A stretch of 35,300 nt of DNA from a bacterium (GCA_030428695.1 JAUIEM010000043.1:1-35300), one strand, 5' to 3'. Shown: positions 1-9,031, counted from the stretch's first letter. A program made the numbers and translations. The notes: generated from the letters alone by a model not told the origin.

Positions 1-1050
<1,050 letters not shown>

Positions 1051-1234
1051 GGCGTACCTCGTGTGGAGCAGTGTGTTTGATGGGAGCGGGGAGCGTCGAA
1101 GTAGCGGTAGCCTACCTCCGACGTCCGGGAGTCTCAACGGCGGAGCGGCATTTTCAGCGGCGACCGACGCCGTGTTGCATCCCGCGACGGCTTTCCGTTA
1201 CCCTCGCGACACCTCCGGACAGAAGAGCGAGCCG

Positions 1235-2062
1235 ATGGCCGAGGAAGACGGCGCAGCCCTGCCTGAAGAAGCGCTCGCGGCGCGCGCCGAGGCGGTGCTG
1301 CTGCCGTTGCTGGCCGACGACTTCCCCGGCCGCTCGATCGCCCTGCGCACCGTCGCGGCCGACACGAGCTTCGCGGTCCTGCACGAGCGCCTGCTGCACG
1401 CGCGCAGCCTCGCGATCCTGCGCGGCGCGAGCCTGTACGCGGTGCTGCTGGCGGCCGACGGCGAGCTCCTCGCCCGCTGCGAGCTCAGCGCCGAGTCCGA
1501 CCGCGTCCCGCCCCCCGAGCCGCTGCCCGACGTGCGCTACGCGGGGCCGCTGCGCCGGGTGCTCGGGGCGCTCCCCGACGCCGAGCCGCCGGAGCTCGAT
1601 GACGACCGCCGGGCCGCCCTCGATGCCAAGGCCTGCGCGGCCCTCTCCGACTGGGAGCCGGAGCGCGCCCTGCGGGTGCTCGACCGCATCTGGTCGAAGG
1701 GCTGCTGCGCGCTGCTGCTGCGCAGCCACGACGAGGTCGGCCGCGCGAGCGTGCACCTCGACGCGACGACCGGCGAGCTCTTCGCGTGGAGCCTGCCCGG
1801 CCGCCTGCAGGCGCTGCCGCGGGCGATCGACGACCGCGCCGCCGAGGCCGCCGCCGTCGCGGCGCTCGCGCCGCCACCGGACGCGCAGCTGACGGACATC
1901 CGCGAGCGCCAGGGGCGGGTGCTGGTCGGCTTCGAGCGCTATCTCGACGACTTCCTGGTCGAGGGCGACTACCTTCGGGCCGAGCTCAACCCGGCGGACG
2001 GCCGTGTCACCGCGGTCACCCGCAGCTGGAGCGCGCTCGGGGAGGGAGTTGACGATGGATGA
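1235..2062 (+). CDS. Uncharacterised protein with PepSY-like C-terminal region, first gene of CHAT-protease operon
   Basis: A 275-residue acidic protein with no signal peptide or membrane segment, so probably cytoplasmic. I do not recognise a named family for the whole chain. Two short stretches (about residues 170-185 with HLDATTGELFAW, and the end with YLRAELNPADGRVTAVTRSW) have the strand-turn-strand pattern of PepSY / YcdB-type repeats, in which a DxxTG or NPxDG turn links two strands; this is a shape-based inference. The ATG at 1235 is chosen because it is the first start after the divergent promoter region; its ribosome binding site (AGAAGAGCG) is weak. The stop at 2060-2062 overlaps the start of the next gene by 8 nt, so the two are probably translationally coupled. 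It leads a four-gene operon ending in a caspase-like protease. Confidence 0.75.
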   Translation: MAEEDGAALPEEALAARAEAVLLPLLADDFPGRSIALRTVAADTSFAVLHERLLHARSLAILRGASLYAVLLAADGELLARCELSAESDRVPPPEPLPDVRYAGPLRRVLGALPDAEPPELDDDRRAALDAKACAALSDWEPERALRVLDRIWSKGCCALLLRSHDEVGRASVHLDATTGELFAWSLPGRLQALPRAIDDRAAEAAAVAALAPPPDAQLTDIRERQGRVLVGFERYLDDFLVEGDYLRAELNPADGRVTAVTRSWSALGEGVDDG

Positions 2063-2282
2063 AGCGGAAGCGCGCACGCTCGCCGAGGGCCTGCGCGCCG
2101 CCGAGAAGGTGCCCGCCGAGGCAGAGATCGAGAGCGTGCAGAGGCGGCTGATCAAGCTCGACGGCGGGCGCCGCAAGGCCTTCGTCGTCCGCTACGTCGC
2201 CGACACGCCGCACAAGGGGCACTACGTCGAGCTCGCCCTCGGCGAGGACGGCAGCCTGCTCCGGGTCGAGCGCTGCATGTAG
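2055..2282 (+). CDS. Small uncharacterised protein (75 aa) in CHAT-protease operon
   Basis: A 75-residue cytoplasmic protein starting at an ATG 8 nt inside the end of the previous gene, with a strong GGAGGGAG ribosome binding site six bases upstream (2041-2048). The N-terminal half is a charged helix (EAEARTLAEGLRAAEK) and the C-terminal half has two predicted strands (RKAFVVRYVAD and HYVELALGEDGSLLRVE). The latter again resembles a PepSY-like hairpin, as in the gene before it. No family is recognised. Size and position suggest an accessory or inhibitor subunit for the protein products around it, but nothing in the sequence proves that. Confidence 0.75.
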   Translation: MDEAEARTLAEGLRAAEKVPAEAEIESVQRRLIKLDGGRRKAFVVRYVADTPHKGHYVELALGEDGSLLRVERCM

Positions 2283-2298
2283 CCGCAAGGGAGAAGCC

Positions 2299-2790
2299 GT
2301 GCGCAGACATCAACCTCGGAGGACCAGCCGGCGCATCGCCAACCTGCGCAGCAAGCGCATCAAGCGGCTGGTCTCCGGACGCAAGTACTCGATCGTCCTC
2401 AACCGCGGCATCAAGGGCCGGGTGCGCTACCGCTTCGCCGGCGAGCGCCACCAGCTCCCGACCCGCGTCAGCCTCGACGCCGAGAACGGCGGGCTGCACG
2501 AGCAGAACCTGACCGCCGAGGGCAACTTCGAGTTCCGCACGGTCGCCTCGCCGCAGATGTTGCACCTGCAGCTGCTCGGCGCCCCCGAAGGGCTCGGCGA
2601 GCAGCCGGTGCGCGGCCGGGTGCGGCTGCGCATCGGCGGGAAGCTGGTCGACGCCCCGCTGCGCCTGACCCTGCACCACCGCGCCGGCGCGCCCGTCGAG
2701 ACCGCCGCCGGTGACGACGGCCGCTTCGCGCTGCCCGGGGTGCGGGGCGCGTACAGTCTGCGGCTGGCCCTGCCGGAGGCGAAGGGATGA
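2299..2790 (+). CDS. Basic N-terminus plus beta-sandwich protein (163 aa), coupled to the CHAT protease
   Basis: Starts at GTG 2299 with GGGAGA upstream, 16 nt after the preceding stop. The first ~25 residues are extremely basic (MRRHQPRRTSRRIANLRSKR and on), which would suit binding of nucleic acid or of an acidic partner. The remainder is beta-rich; the end (DDGRFALPGVRGAYSLRLAL, about residues 140-159) looks like the last strands of a carboxypeptidase-regulatory-like / Ig-like domain. The stop TGA overlaps the ATG of the protease gene in an ATGA arrangement (2787-2790), the classical sign of coupled translation and often of stoichiometric partners. No secretion signal. Function unknown; a structural partner or substrate of the downstream protease is the simplest guess. 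Confidence 0.75.
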   Translation: MRRHQPRRTSRRIANLRSKRIKRLVSGRKYSIVLNRGIKGRVRYRFAGERHQLPTRVSLDAENGGLHEQNLTAEGNFEFRTVASPQMLHLQLLGAPEGLGEQPVRGRVRLRIGGKLVDAPLRLTLHHRAGAPVETAAGDDGRFALPGVRGAYSLRLALPEAKG

Positions 2791-5700
2791 GCGGGGCGCG
2801 GAAGATCTCCTGCAAGCTGCGCGATCCGCTGCCGGTGTCGGCGGGTGAAGAGCTCGACATCGAGGTCGAGGTCGAGCTCGCGGTCGAGCTGGAATGGGAC
2901 GCGTCCGCCGCCGAGGGCTACCCGCTGCGCTACTGCATCACCGACCCCGAGCGGGTCGAGGTCGCCGCGCGCCTCGAGCTGCGGGCCGGCGCGACCGTGG
3001 TCAGCCCGCCGGTCCCCCCGGAGCGCCCCCGCGGCACGATCGCCTGGGACGGGGAGGGCTTCCCCGAGGAGGTGCAGGAGGTCGTGGCGGTGCTCCGGGT
3101 CGGCCTCGATCCGGACTGCGCGATCGCGGCCGAGGGGCAATGCGCGGTCCGGCTGCGCCGGGGGCGGCGGGCGCGCTTCGCGACGCCGGTGATCAGCGTG
3201 CGCAAGCAGACGAAGAGCGGGCTGCCGACCGAGGCTGTCGCGGAGATCGAGGATCACGTCGCGCGCTACGGCGACGCGCACGTCTCCGTCCTCGGCAACC
3301 ACGTCGATGGGCGCCCGGCGCGCGTGCTGCCCGCGCGCTACTTCCTGCCGACGGTCGACTTCGAGCGGCTGAAGATCTTCGACGCCCGGGTAGTCGCCCT
3401 CGACCGCCGTCCGCCGCGCTTCGCCCTGCACCCGAAGATGGCCGGCTACAACGGCTGCTTCCGGCTGCGCTGCGAGGCGCGCGGGGACAGCTTCGACGGC
3501 CCGGAAGACCTGGACGAGGCGCTCCACGTCGCGCGGGAGCTCGTCGTCACGATCAACCCCGCGGTCCATGACGACGTCGTCCGCGAGGGGATCGAGCATC
3601 GGGACGACATCGAGCAGGTGCTGCCCCTGGCTCCGTCCTTCCTGAAGGGCGATCCCGCGGGAGCGCGCGGCCCGACCACCGTCGCCGAGATGCACGTCAA
3701 CCAGAAGCTGACCGCCGACGGGATCAACGCCGTGATCGAGGGAGCCTACGCGTGGTACTTCCTCGGCCACGGCAACGACGGCAAGGACGGCCCCTACCTG
3801 ACCTGTGACCATCCCGACCGCGAGGAGGCCGACGGCTGGGACCGGTTCGCGGCCGAGGAGCTCGAGGCTGCGCCGCTCAAGCTGGCGGTCTTCAACGCCT
3901 GCATGGGCTTCGCCGATCTGCGTCTCGCCGAGGCCCTGCACGATGCGGGGACGTCCTACGTGATCGGTTGGGACCTGCCGATCCGCAAGACCGTCGCCCT
4001 CGCCTACGGCTGTGATCTGTTCAAGGCCTGGGCGCAGCGCGACTTCGCGCCCGACGCCGTGCCCGAGGTCTTCGACCGGCTGAAGCCGCTCTACACCCGC
4101 GGCCCCTTCGAGCCCCTGCTGTACGGGCGCGCGGGTCGCCTGGGCGAGCGCGAGGGCAGCGGTGTGCGCAGCGACGCCCCGCTCGTCAGCTCGGAGTTCA
4201 TCGAGGGGCCGGACATCACGCGCCTGCAGGTCGCGATCGAGAACGTCCGGGTCGAGGGCGGCGACGTGATCTTCACCTACCGCATCGAAGACCCGGACGG
4301 TGTCGAACAGAGCGCGCGGCTGCGGATGAACTACGAGGACATCGAGCTGCCGGCCGAGCGTCCGACGGGCGAGATCCGCTGGAAGCCCGACGAGGATGTC
4401 GAGGGCTCGACCGTCGAGGCGAAGATCCTGGTGCGCTTCGGGGACAAGAGCTACGACTTCCGCGAGGCGACGCGGGCGCTCCCGATGCCCCCGCGGGTGT
4501 TCGACTGCGGCTGGACGGAGACCCGGCTCGTTCCCGGTGGCAGCGCCCACCACGCGACCGGGCTGCAGTTGACGGCCCAGGGCCTGGCCGAAAGCGCGCC
4601 GATCACGCTGCGCTTCTTCGCCCTGCTGCCCGATGGAACCGAACGAACGTTGACGGCCGAAGAGCTGTTCGAGAACGCCGAGGACGCGTCGCGGGCGGTC
4701 TACCACAGCCGGGGCAAGCTGAAGCTGGCCGACTCGAACCGCGACCTCGCGCTGCGCCCGAAGACCGTCCAGGGGCTGGGACCCGAGGCGGGCTTCTTCG
4801 TCCGCTGCGAGGTCGAGGGCTTCGTGGTCGAGAGCAGCCGCGATGAGCCCCTCCTGCTCGAGCCGCCGACCTTCGGTTTCTGCACCTGGGGACGCACGAT
4901 CTGCGACTCGAAGCCGCTCGAGAACGCCGGGTACAACGACCTGCCGGACTTGAAGGTCCTCCCCCGCGGCATCGCGGACGACACGCCCGTCGAGGTCGAG
5001 CTCGTCCAGATCCTCGGCGACGGCAGCGAGCGCACGATCGACCAGCGCGCGCTGTTCGGCAGCCCGCCCCCGCGCTGGACCCAGAGCTACCGTCGCTTGC
5101 GCTCCGACCGCCAGCTGTGCATTCCGTGGACCGCGACGATCGCCGCGGGACCCCGGATCTACTTCCGCGTCCGCCACGGGGAGCTCGTCGGCAACAGCAA
5201 GGAGGCCGCCGACGGAGCCGGCATCCTCGAGGTGCGGGCGCCCGGGGTCAAGGAGTGCAAGTGGGGCAGGGAGAAGACCGTCCCCGCGCCCCACGGCGAC
5301 GATCGCCCGGTGAGGATCAAGGTCTCGACCTGCAACCTCGCGGAGGGCACGCCCGCGCGCCTGAGCTTCTTCCAGCTCCTGCCCGACGGGGGAGAGCGCC
5401 CCATCGAGGCGGCGGACCTGCTCGTCGACCCGGGGGCCCTGCAGGGGCTGTGCGTCGACAGCTCGGGTGACCTGACCTGCGATGCGGAGCGGTACTGTCC
5501 GACCGTGCGCTTCCGTTGGGAGGCGGCGCTCGAGGCCGCGGTCGCGCTCGGCTTCCGCTGCCACATCGGCGAGTCGACCGCCGCGACTTCCCCCGAGGCA
5601 GCCCTCCAGCTCGTGCTGCCGGAGGTCGAGTACTGCATCTGGGAACGCGACGGCGGCGACGACACCACCACCGTCCTGAAGTGCCACATCTCCAGCACCG

Positions 5701-5981
5701 GCATGGTCGACGGCGACCCGGTCGAGCTCAGCCTCTGGGAGCTGACAAACGAAGGTGAGCAGGAGCTCGACCCCACGCCGTTTCTCCCGCCGGGGGTCAG
5801 CGATCTGTCCGGCATCGAGCTCGCGAGCCGCGACCTGCGCAAGGACGGCCGGCTGTTCCGCTTCACGGTGCCCCGGACCGGTCCCGCCCGCCGTGTGTTC
5901 TTCCGCGTCGAAGTCCGCGGGAGCCGGGGAGACAGCGCGAGCGAGAAGTACGGCGTGTTCGAGATCGGCGCCCAGGAGTAG
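2787..5981 (+). CDS. CHAT-domain (caspase-like) protease with flanking Ig-like domains and four C-x-W beta repeats
   Basis: A 1064-residue protein without signal peptide. Residues ~320-410 form a clan CD cysteine-peptidase core: H328 in YFLGHGND and C372 in AVFNACMG, 44 residues apart, followed by LAEALHDAGTSYVIGWDLP, the 'gatekeeper' strand typical of CHAT domains (relatives of caspases and separase). Two similar beta domains flank it: residues ~70-120 (PERPRGTIAWDGEGF) and ~500-555 (AERPTGEIRWKPDED). After residue ~570 come four repeats of about 125 residues, each opening with C-x-W (near 574, 695, 820 and 946) and containing a strand like FFALLPDGTERTL or FFQLLPDGGERPI; such stalk-like repeats occur in effector proteins of contractile secretion systems, though no secretion genes lie here. 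It is last in a coupled operon and ends 4 nt from a convergent gene. Target and trigger are unknown. Confidence 0.85.
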   Translation: MSGARKISCKLRDPLPVSAGEELDIEVEVELAVELEWDASAAEGYPLRYCITDPERVEVAARLELRAGATVVSPPVPPERPRGTIAWDGEGFPEEVQEVVAVLRVGLDPDCAIAAEGQCAVRLRRGRRARFATPVISVRKQTKSGLPTEAVAEIEDHVARYGDAHVSVLGNHVDGRPARVLPARYFLPTVDFERLKIFDARVVALDRRPPRFALHPKMAGYNGCFRLRCEARGDSFDGPEDLDEALHVARELVVTINPAVHDDVVREGIEHRDDIEQVLPLAPSFLKGDPAGARGPTTVAEMHVNQKLTADGINAVIEGAYAWYFLGHGNDGKDGPYLTCDHPDREEADGWDRFAAEELEAAPLKLAVFNACMGFADLRLAEALHDAGTSYVIGWDLPIRKTVALAYGCDLFKAWAQRDFAPDAVPEVFDRLKPLYTRGPFEPLLYGRAGRLGEREGSGVRSDAPLVSSEFIEGPDITRLQVAIENVRVEGGDVIFTYRIEDPDGVEQSARLRMNYEDIELPAERPTGEIRWKPDEDVEGSTVEAKILVRFGDKSYDFREATRALPMPPRVFDCGWTETRLVPGGSAHHATGLQLTAQGLAESAPITLRFFALLPDGTERTLTAEELFENAEDASRAVYHSRGKLKLADSNRDLALRPKTVQGLGPEAGFFVRCEVEGFVVESSRDEPLLLEPPTFGFCTWGRTICDSKPLENAGYNDLPDLKVLPRGIADDTPVEVELVQILGDGSERTIDQRALFGSPPPRWTQSYRRLRSDRQLCIPWTATIAAGPRIYFRVRHGELVGNSKEAADGAGILEVRAPGVKECKWGREKTVPAPHGDDRPVRIKVSTCNLAEGTPARLSFFQLLPDGGERPIEAADLLVDPGALQGLCVDSSGDLTCDAERYCPTVRFRWEAALEAAVALGFRCHIGESTAATSPEAALQLVLPEVEYCIWERDGGDDTTTVLKCHISSTGMVDGDPVELSLWELTNEGEQELDPTPFLPPGVSDLSGIELASRDLRKDGRLFRFTVPRTGPARRVFFRVEVRGSRGDSASEKYGVFEIGAQE

Positions 5982-5985
5982 CCTC

Positions 5986-6843
5986 CTACGCCCAGCCCAG
6001 GACCTGTCGCAGGCGGTGGCGGGCGGTCGCGAGGCGCTGCCGCAGGAGCCCGGGGTGGAGCAGCATGGCCGTGAAGTGGCGCAGGACGATGCGCGCCTCC
6101 CCGCCGTGGCTGCGCTGGCCGACGGAGAGGCTGGGGGCGAGCGCCTCGACCCGGTGCCAGGTGCGGCCTGGCATCACCAGCGTCTCGCCGGGCCGCAGCT
6201 CCACGCGGTAGACCGGCACGCCCGATGGGAACCGCTCGCGGTCGGGGGGCCCGGGGTAGAAGGGGCCGATCCCGCGCATCCGGCGCGACAGCCCGTGGGC
6301 GCCCGCGCGGTAGGGGAGCATCGTGAAACGCTTCGCGCCGCGCAGCAGGGTGTGGGCGGTGTGGCAGCTGTCCGGGTCGTAGTGCAGCGGCGTGACCGCG
6401 CCGGCGGTCGAGATGTAGAGCTGCGGCCGGGTCGGGGGCACGAACGGCCACCAGCGGCCCGCCAGGCTGCCGAGCAGCGGGCTCTCGTGGCGGAAGTCGC
6501 GGCGCAGCTCCGGCGCCTGGGCGAACAGGTCCGACCAGCCGAGGGTCGTCGCCTGGGTGCGCAGGGCGGGCGTCGCCTCCCCGCCGCTGGCCTCGACCGT
6601 GGCCAGGAGCTCTCCGAAGGTGCGCGTCTCTTCCCGGTCGTCGACCATCACCGTCAGCTCGAGCGCGCCGAAGCGTGCGCGCAGCCCGGCGAAGGTCCAG
6701 TCCAGGGCCGGCCAGCCGGCGGCGAAGTCCTCGAGCACGACGGGGACGCCGGGATCGAGGAAGCGCGCGCGCAGCGCGTCGGCGTCGAGCTCGTGGACCG
6801 AGAGACGCGCGCAGGGGAGGGGGCGGGGAGCGACGGGATCCAT
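5986..6843 (-). CDS. Cupin-8 / JmjC-like Fe(II)- and 2-oxoglutarate-dependent oxygenase
   Basis: A 285-residue soluble protein of the cupin-8 (PF13621, JmjC-like) group, which hydroxylates proteins or small molecules using Fe(II), O2 and 2-oxoglutarate. The iron facial triad is visible: H154 and D156 in TPLHYDPDS and the distal H230 in PGRTWHRVEAL; the basic residue in RGAKRFTMLP (K171) is where 2-oxoglutarate is normally held. Upstream, PVVLEDFAAGWPAL is the usual N-terminal motif ('gift of a place' at the table) of this family. It is convergent with the CHAT protease gene (4 nt between stops) and divergent from the HELGH protein. The substrate cannot be read from sequence. Confidence 0.88.
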   Translation of the reverse strand: MDPVAPRPLPCARLSVHELDADALRARFLDPGVPVVLEDFAAGWPALDWTFAGLRARFGALELTVMVDDREETRTFGELLATVEASGGEATPALRTQATTLGWSDLFAQAPELRRDFRHESPLLGSLAGRWWPFVPPTRPQLYISTAGAVTPLHYDPDSCHTAHTLLRGAKRFTMLPYRAGAHGLSRRMRGIGPFYPGPPDRERFPSGVPVYRVELRPGETLVMPGRTWHRVEALAPSLSVGQRSHGGEARIVLRHFTAMLLHPGLLRQRLATARHRLRQVLGWA

Positions 6844-6861
6844 GCCGGCGAGGATAGTGCG

Positions 6862-6975
6862 TCGGCGGGTTCGCGCGCAATCGGAATCGGATCGGGTCCG
6901 AAGATCGGGGGGGCGCGGGATCGGGGTCGGCTGGGTCGAAGATCGGTACCGGGTCCGAAAAGACGGGCACGGGCA
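6862..6975. repeat. Degenerate GATCGG-rich array in a divergent intergenic region
   Basis: The stretch is built from imperfect copies of GATCGG(G) with linkers such as GTCCGAA, e.g. ATCGGATCGGGTCCGAAGAT and later GATCGGTACCGGGTCCGAAA. It lies between divergent starts at 6843 and 6975, where the promoters of both genes must be. Arrays of drifting hexamers like this arise by slippage. It also sits where the missing 5' portion of the downstream gene would be expected. Confidence 0.55.
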
Positions 6976-7481
6976 TGGGCGCGTCGGGCTCCTGGAGCCA
7001 CAGCAGCTCGGCGGGGGAGTACACCGAGGACGGATTCCTGCGCGCCCACATCGACGAGCGCATGCTGTCCGATCCGCTGGCGCCGACCGCGACCATCGCC
7101 CACGAGCTCGGCCACGCGCGGCTGCTCGGCGAGCGGCGCATCGACCCGGAGCGGAAGGATCACGAGCTGCTGACCGACCTGACGACCGTCTTCTTCGGCC
7201 TCGGCATCTTCACCGCGAACAGCGCGAGGCGCGAGAAGAGCTGGTCGGACGGGATCGAGGCGGGCTGGTCGGTCTCCCACCTCGGCTACCTCGACTTCGC
7301 GCACTACGGCTACGCCTTCGCCGTGCTCGCCCACGGCCGCGGCGAGACCCGCCCGGGCTGGGCCCGCTACCTGCGCCCGAACGTGCGCGCGCCGTTCAAG
7401 CAGGGGCAGCGCTACCTGCGCAAGCGCGAGAAGCGCGCCCGGGCAGAGGGGAGGGAGCTGTCGATCTTCCCGAAGCGGTAG
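6975..7481 (+). CDS. HELGH-motif putative zinc metalloprotein, probably 5'-truncated
   Basis: A 168-residue protein whose centre reads TIAHELGHARLLGE (about residues 40-53), a zinc-binding HExxH motif, followed by DHELLTDLTTVFFGLGIFTANS, where acidic residues could supply the third ligand. I associate this motif pair with a family of uncharacterised metalloproteins that usually carry an additional ~100 residues before the HELGH helix (inference from memory). Here the start (ATG 6975) has no convincing ribosome binding site, the frame stays open upstream without an in-frame ATG or GTG, and the upstream DNA is a simple GATCGG array. The gene therefore looks like the 3' part of a longer one, possibly non-functional. 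The C-terminal end (YLRKREKRARAEGRE) is strongly basic. Confidence 0.65.
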   Translation: MGASGSWSHSSSAGEYTEDGFLRAHIDERMLSDPLAPTATIAHELGHARLLGERRIDPERKDHELLTDLTTVFFGLGIFTANSARREKSWSDGIEAGWSVSHLGYLDFAHYGYAFAVLAHGRGETRPGWARYLRPNVRAPFKQGQRYLRKREKRARAEGRELSIFPKR

Positions 7482-7555
7482 GCCCGTCACCTTCCCATAA
7501 CCTCCCATCGTCCAGCATCCTCCTGGAAGAGGCCACGGCACGAGGAGGAATCACC

Positions 7556-8545
7556 ATGCTCGCACGTCTGCTCTCCGGGAGGCGCACGCTGCTCCCGCTG
7601 CTCGTCGGCGCCATCGCGCTCCCGCTCGCGGCCCAGGAGGCCGGCATCCAGTGGTTCGGCACGTGGGAGCAGGGGAAGGCGGAGGCCGAGCGCACCGGCC
7701 GGCCGATCCTGTTCACCTCGGCGGCGCCGCAGTGCCGGGGCATCTCCGGGCTGTGGTGACCGGGCAAGGTACAAGCGGACCAGGGCTATTGGTCCGACGC
7801 CACGGTCGTGGCGGCATCGCGCAAGTGGATCTGTGTTCGGCTCGCGACATACGAGAATGAAGAGGAAGGCGCGCTGATCCAGTCGTTCTTCCGCGGACGG
7901 CAGGGCACCCTGGAGAACACCGTCGTCGTCCTGCTCGACCCGGACGGCGAGCCGCTGACCCGGGCCGGGCGCGGCCCGGGCTGGCTGATCGGCGAGGGCC
8001 GGGGGCCCGACGCCGTGCCGGGCGAGGGGGCCGCCGAGCGGCTGGCCTCCTACCTCGACGAGCACGCCCGCCCCTACGAGGACCGGCCCCTGCCCGGCAG
8101 CCTGCCGCTCAGCCTGGACTTCCGGCGGGCGCTCAACGTCGCCTCCTGCGACAGCCGCCCGCTGCTCGTCGCCCGGGCGGCGGCGGAGGAAGACCTCGCC
8201 GCGCTCGAGCAGCGGCTCGCCGCGCTCGCCTGGCGGGACGACAGCATCGGGCGCTTCCAGTTCGCTCTGGTCCGGGACGCCGACGCGCTCGAGGCGCTCG
8301 AGGGCGTGCCGGAGCACGAGGGGGTCTACGCGGTCCAGCCGGACCGCTTCGGGGTCGCCGGGACCGTGCTCGGGGCGGTGCGCGCCGACGCCAGCGACGA
8401 GGACTGGGAGGCGCTGCTCGCGGAGACCCTCGAGGCCTTCACGATGCCGCAGAAGGACGCCCGCTCCCACATCTCCCGCGGCCGCCAGCAGGGCGTGCGC
8501 TGGATCTCGGAGATGCCGGTCACCGATCCCGGCGCCCGGCGCTGA
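7556..8545 (+). CDS. Secreted thioredoxin-like protein, probable selenoprotein with UGA (Sec68)
   Basis: One frame runs from ATG 7556 (ribosome binding site CGAGGAGGAATCACC) to TGA 8543-8545, 329 residues, interrupted only by TGA at 7757-7759. The first 27 residues are a signal peptide (basic start, LLPLLVGAIALPLAA, cut near AA-QE). Residues 40-68 (GKAEAERTGRPILFTSAAPQ, then C60, then U68 after GLW) match strand 1 / helix 1 of a thioredoxin fold, with C60 at the usual first-Cys position. The frame resumes at once with PGKVQADQGYWSD and a typical thioredoxin core (WICVRLATYENEEEG, VVVLLDPDGEPL). A second thioredoxin-like region begins near residue 195. The downstream half has no ribosome binding site or good start of its own, and a SECIS-like hairpin lies 16 nt after the TGA. 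Decoding would place a selenocysteine in a periplasmic redox protein. The alternative is a pseudogene with one nonsense mutation. Confidence 0.78.
7757..7797 (+). promoter_or_regulatory. In-frame UGA with putative bacterial SECIS hairpin
   Basis: UGA at 7757-7759 is followed, after 16 nt, by a perfect inverted repeat: CGGACCA (7776-7782) pairs with TGGTCCG (7790-7796), closing a 7-nt loop GGGCTAT (7783-7789). Bacterial SECIS elements recognised by SelB have a short apical stem-loop roughly 16-37 nt after the UGA, with a G at the start of the loop; here the loop begins 24 nt after the UGA and starts with G. Seen in sequence: stem, spacing and loop G. Inferred: that SelB reads it. Confidence 0.7.
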
Positions 8546-8557
8546 GGGGCGACGGCC

Positions 8558-9031
8558 TCAGAGAGCCCTCGGCTCCGAGCCTGGCGGCCACCGCCGGAGG
8601 GAGTCCAGCGCCGCCTCGTACGCCTCGCGCGCGAACTCGAAGGGCCCGACGCCGTCGATCAGCGCGGTGTGTTCCGGACAGTAGTTGTTCTCGTGCGCGA
8701 AGGATGACCAGCTCACCGTCGCGGCGCCGACCCGGACCCGCACGCCGACCGCTCCACAGCCGAGGTCGCCACACGCGGAGCAGACCAACAGCGCCACCCG
8801 ACCGCTGGGGAGATCTCCGGGCAGCGAGCCGAGGAGTCGAGCGTAGGCCGCCTTCTGGTACTCGACCGTGAAGTCCGCGGCGAACGCGGTGCACCCGCTG
8901 TGCTTCCAGCCGCTCGCCTCCGACAGGAGGTCCGCGAGCGGTCGACCGTCGATCATGTACGCCTTGAAGAGGACGTCGCTCTCGTCGGTCCCCGGCTCCA
9001 GCCTCGCGTCTTGGAAGCCCAGCGTGTGCAT
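8558..9031 (-). CDS. Uncharacterised protein with CxxCGDxGCG motif (157 aa)
   Basis: A 157-residue soluble protein of unknown function. The central part carries LLVCSACGDLGCGAVGVRVR (about residues 81-100), a Cys-x2-Cys-Gly-Asp-x-Gly-Cys pattern that could bind a metal, followed by VSWSSFAHENNY, which I recall as the second conserved block of a widespread uncharacterised bacterial family. The end has a helical FAREAYEAALDSLRRW segment. It is convergent with the selenoprotein-like gene (12 nt apart). The ATG at 9031 is directly abutted by GGGAGG, too close for an ideal ribosome binding site, so the true start could differ. Confidence 0.7.
   Translation of the reverse strand: MHTLGFQDARLEPGTDESDVLFKAYMIDGRPLADLLSEASGWKHSGCTAFAADFTVEYQKAAYARLLGSLPGDLPSGRVALLVCSACGDLGCGAVGVRVRVGAATVSWSSFAHENNYCPEHTALIDGVGPFEFAREAYEAALDSLRRWPPGSEPRAL

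Noticed and set aside
2427..5687. Minus-strand frame of 1086 codons opposite the CHAT protease
   Set aside because: Composition-driven shadow; the plus strand has coupled starts, repeats and catalytic motifs.
7808..8545. Independent gene for the downstream half of the thioredoxin-like protein
   Set aside because: Its first GTG has no ribosome binding site and lies inside the thioredoxin core; the frame is continuous with the upstream part across the TGA, so one gene with UGA recoding explains it better.
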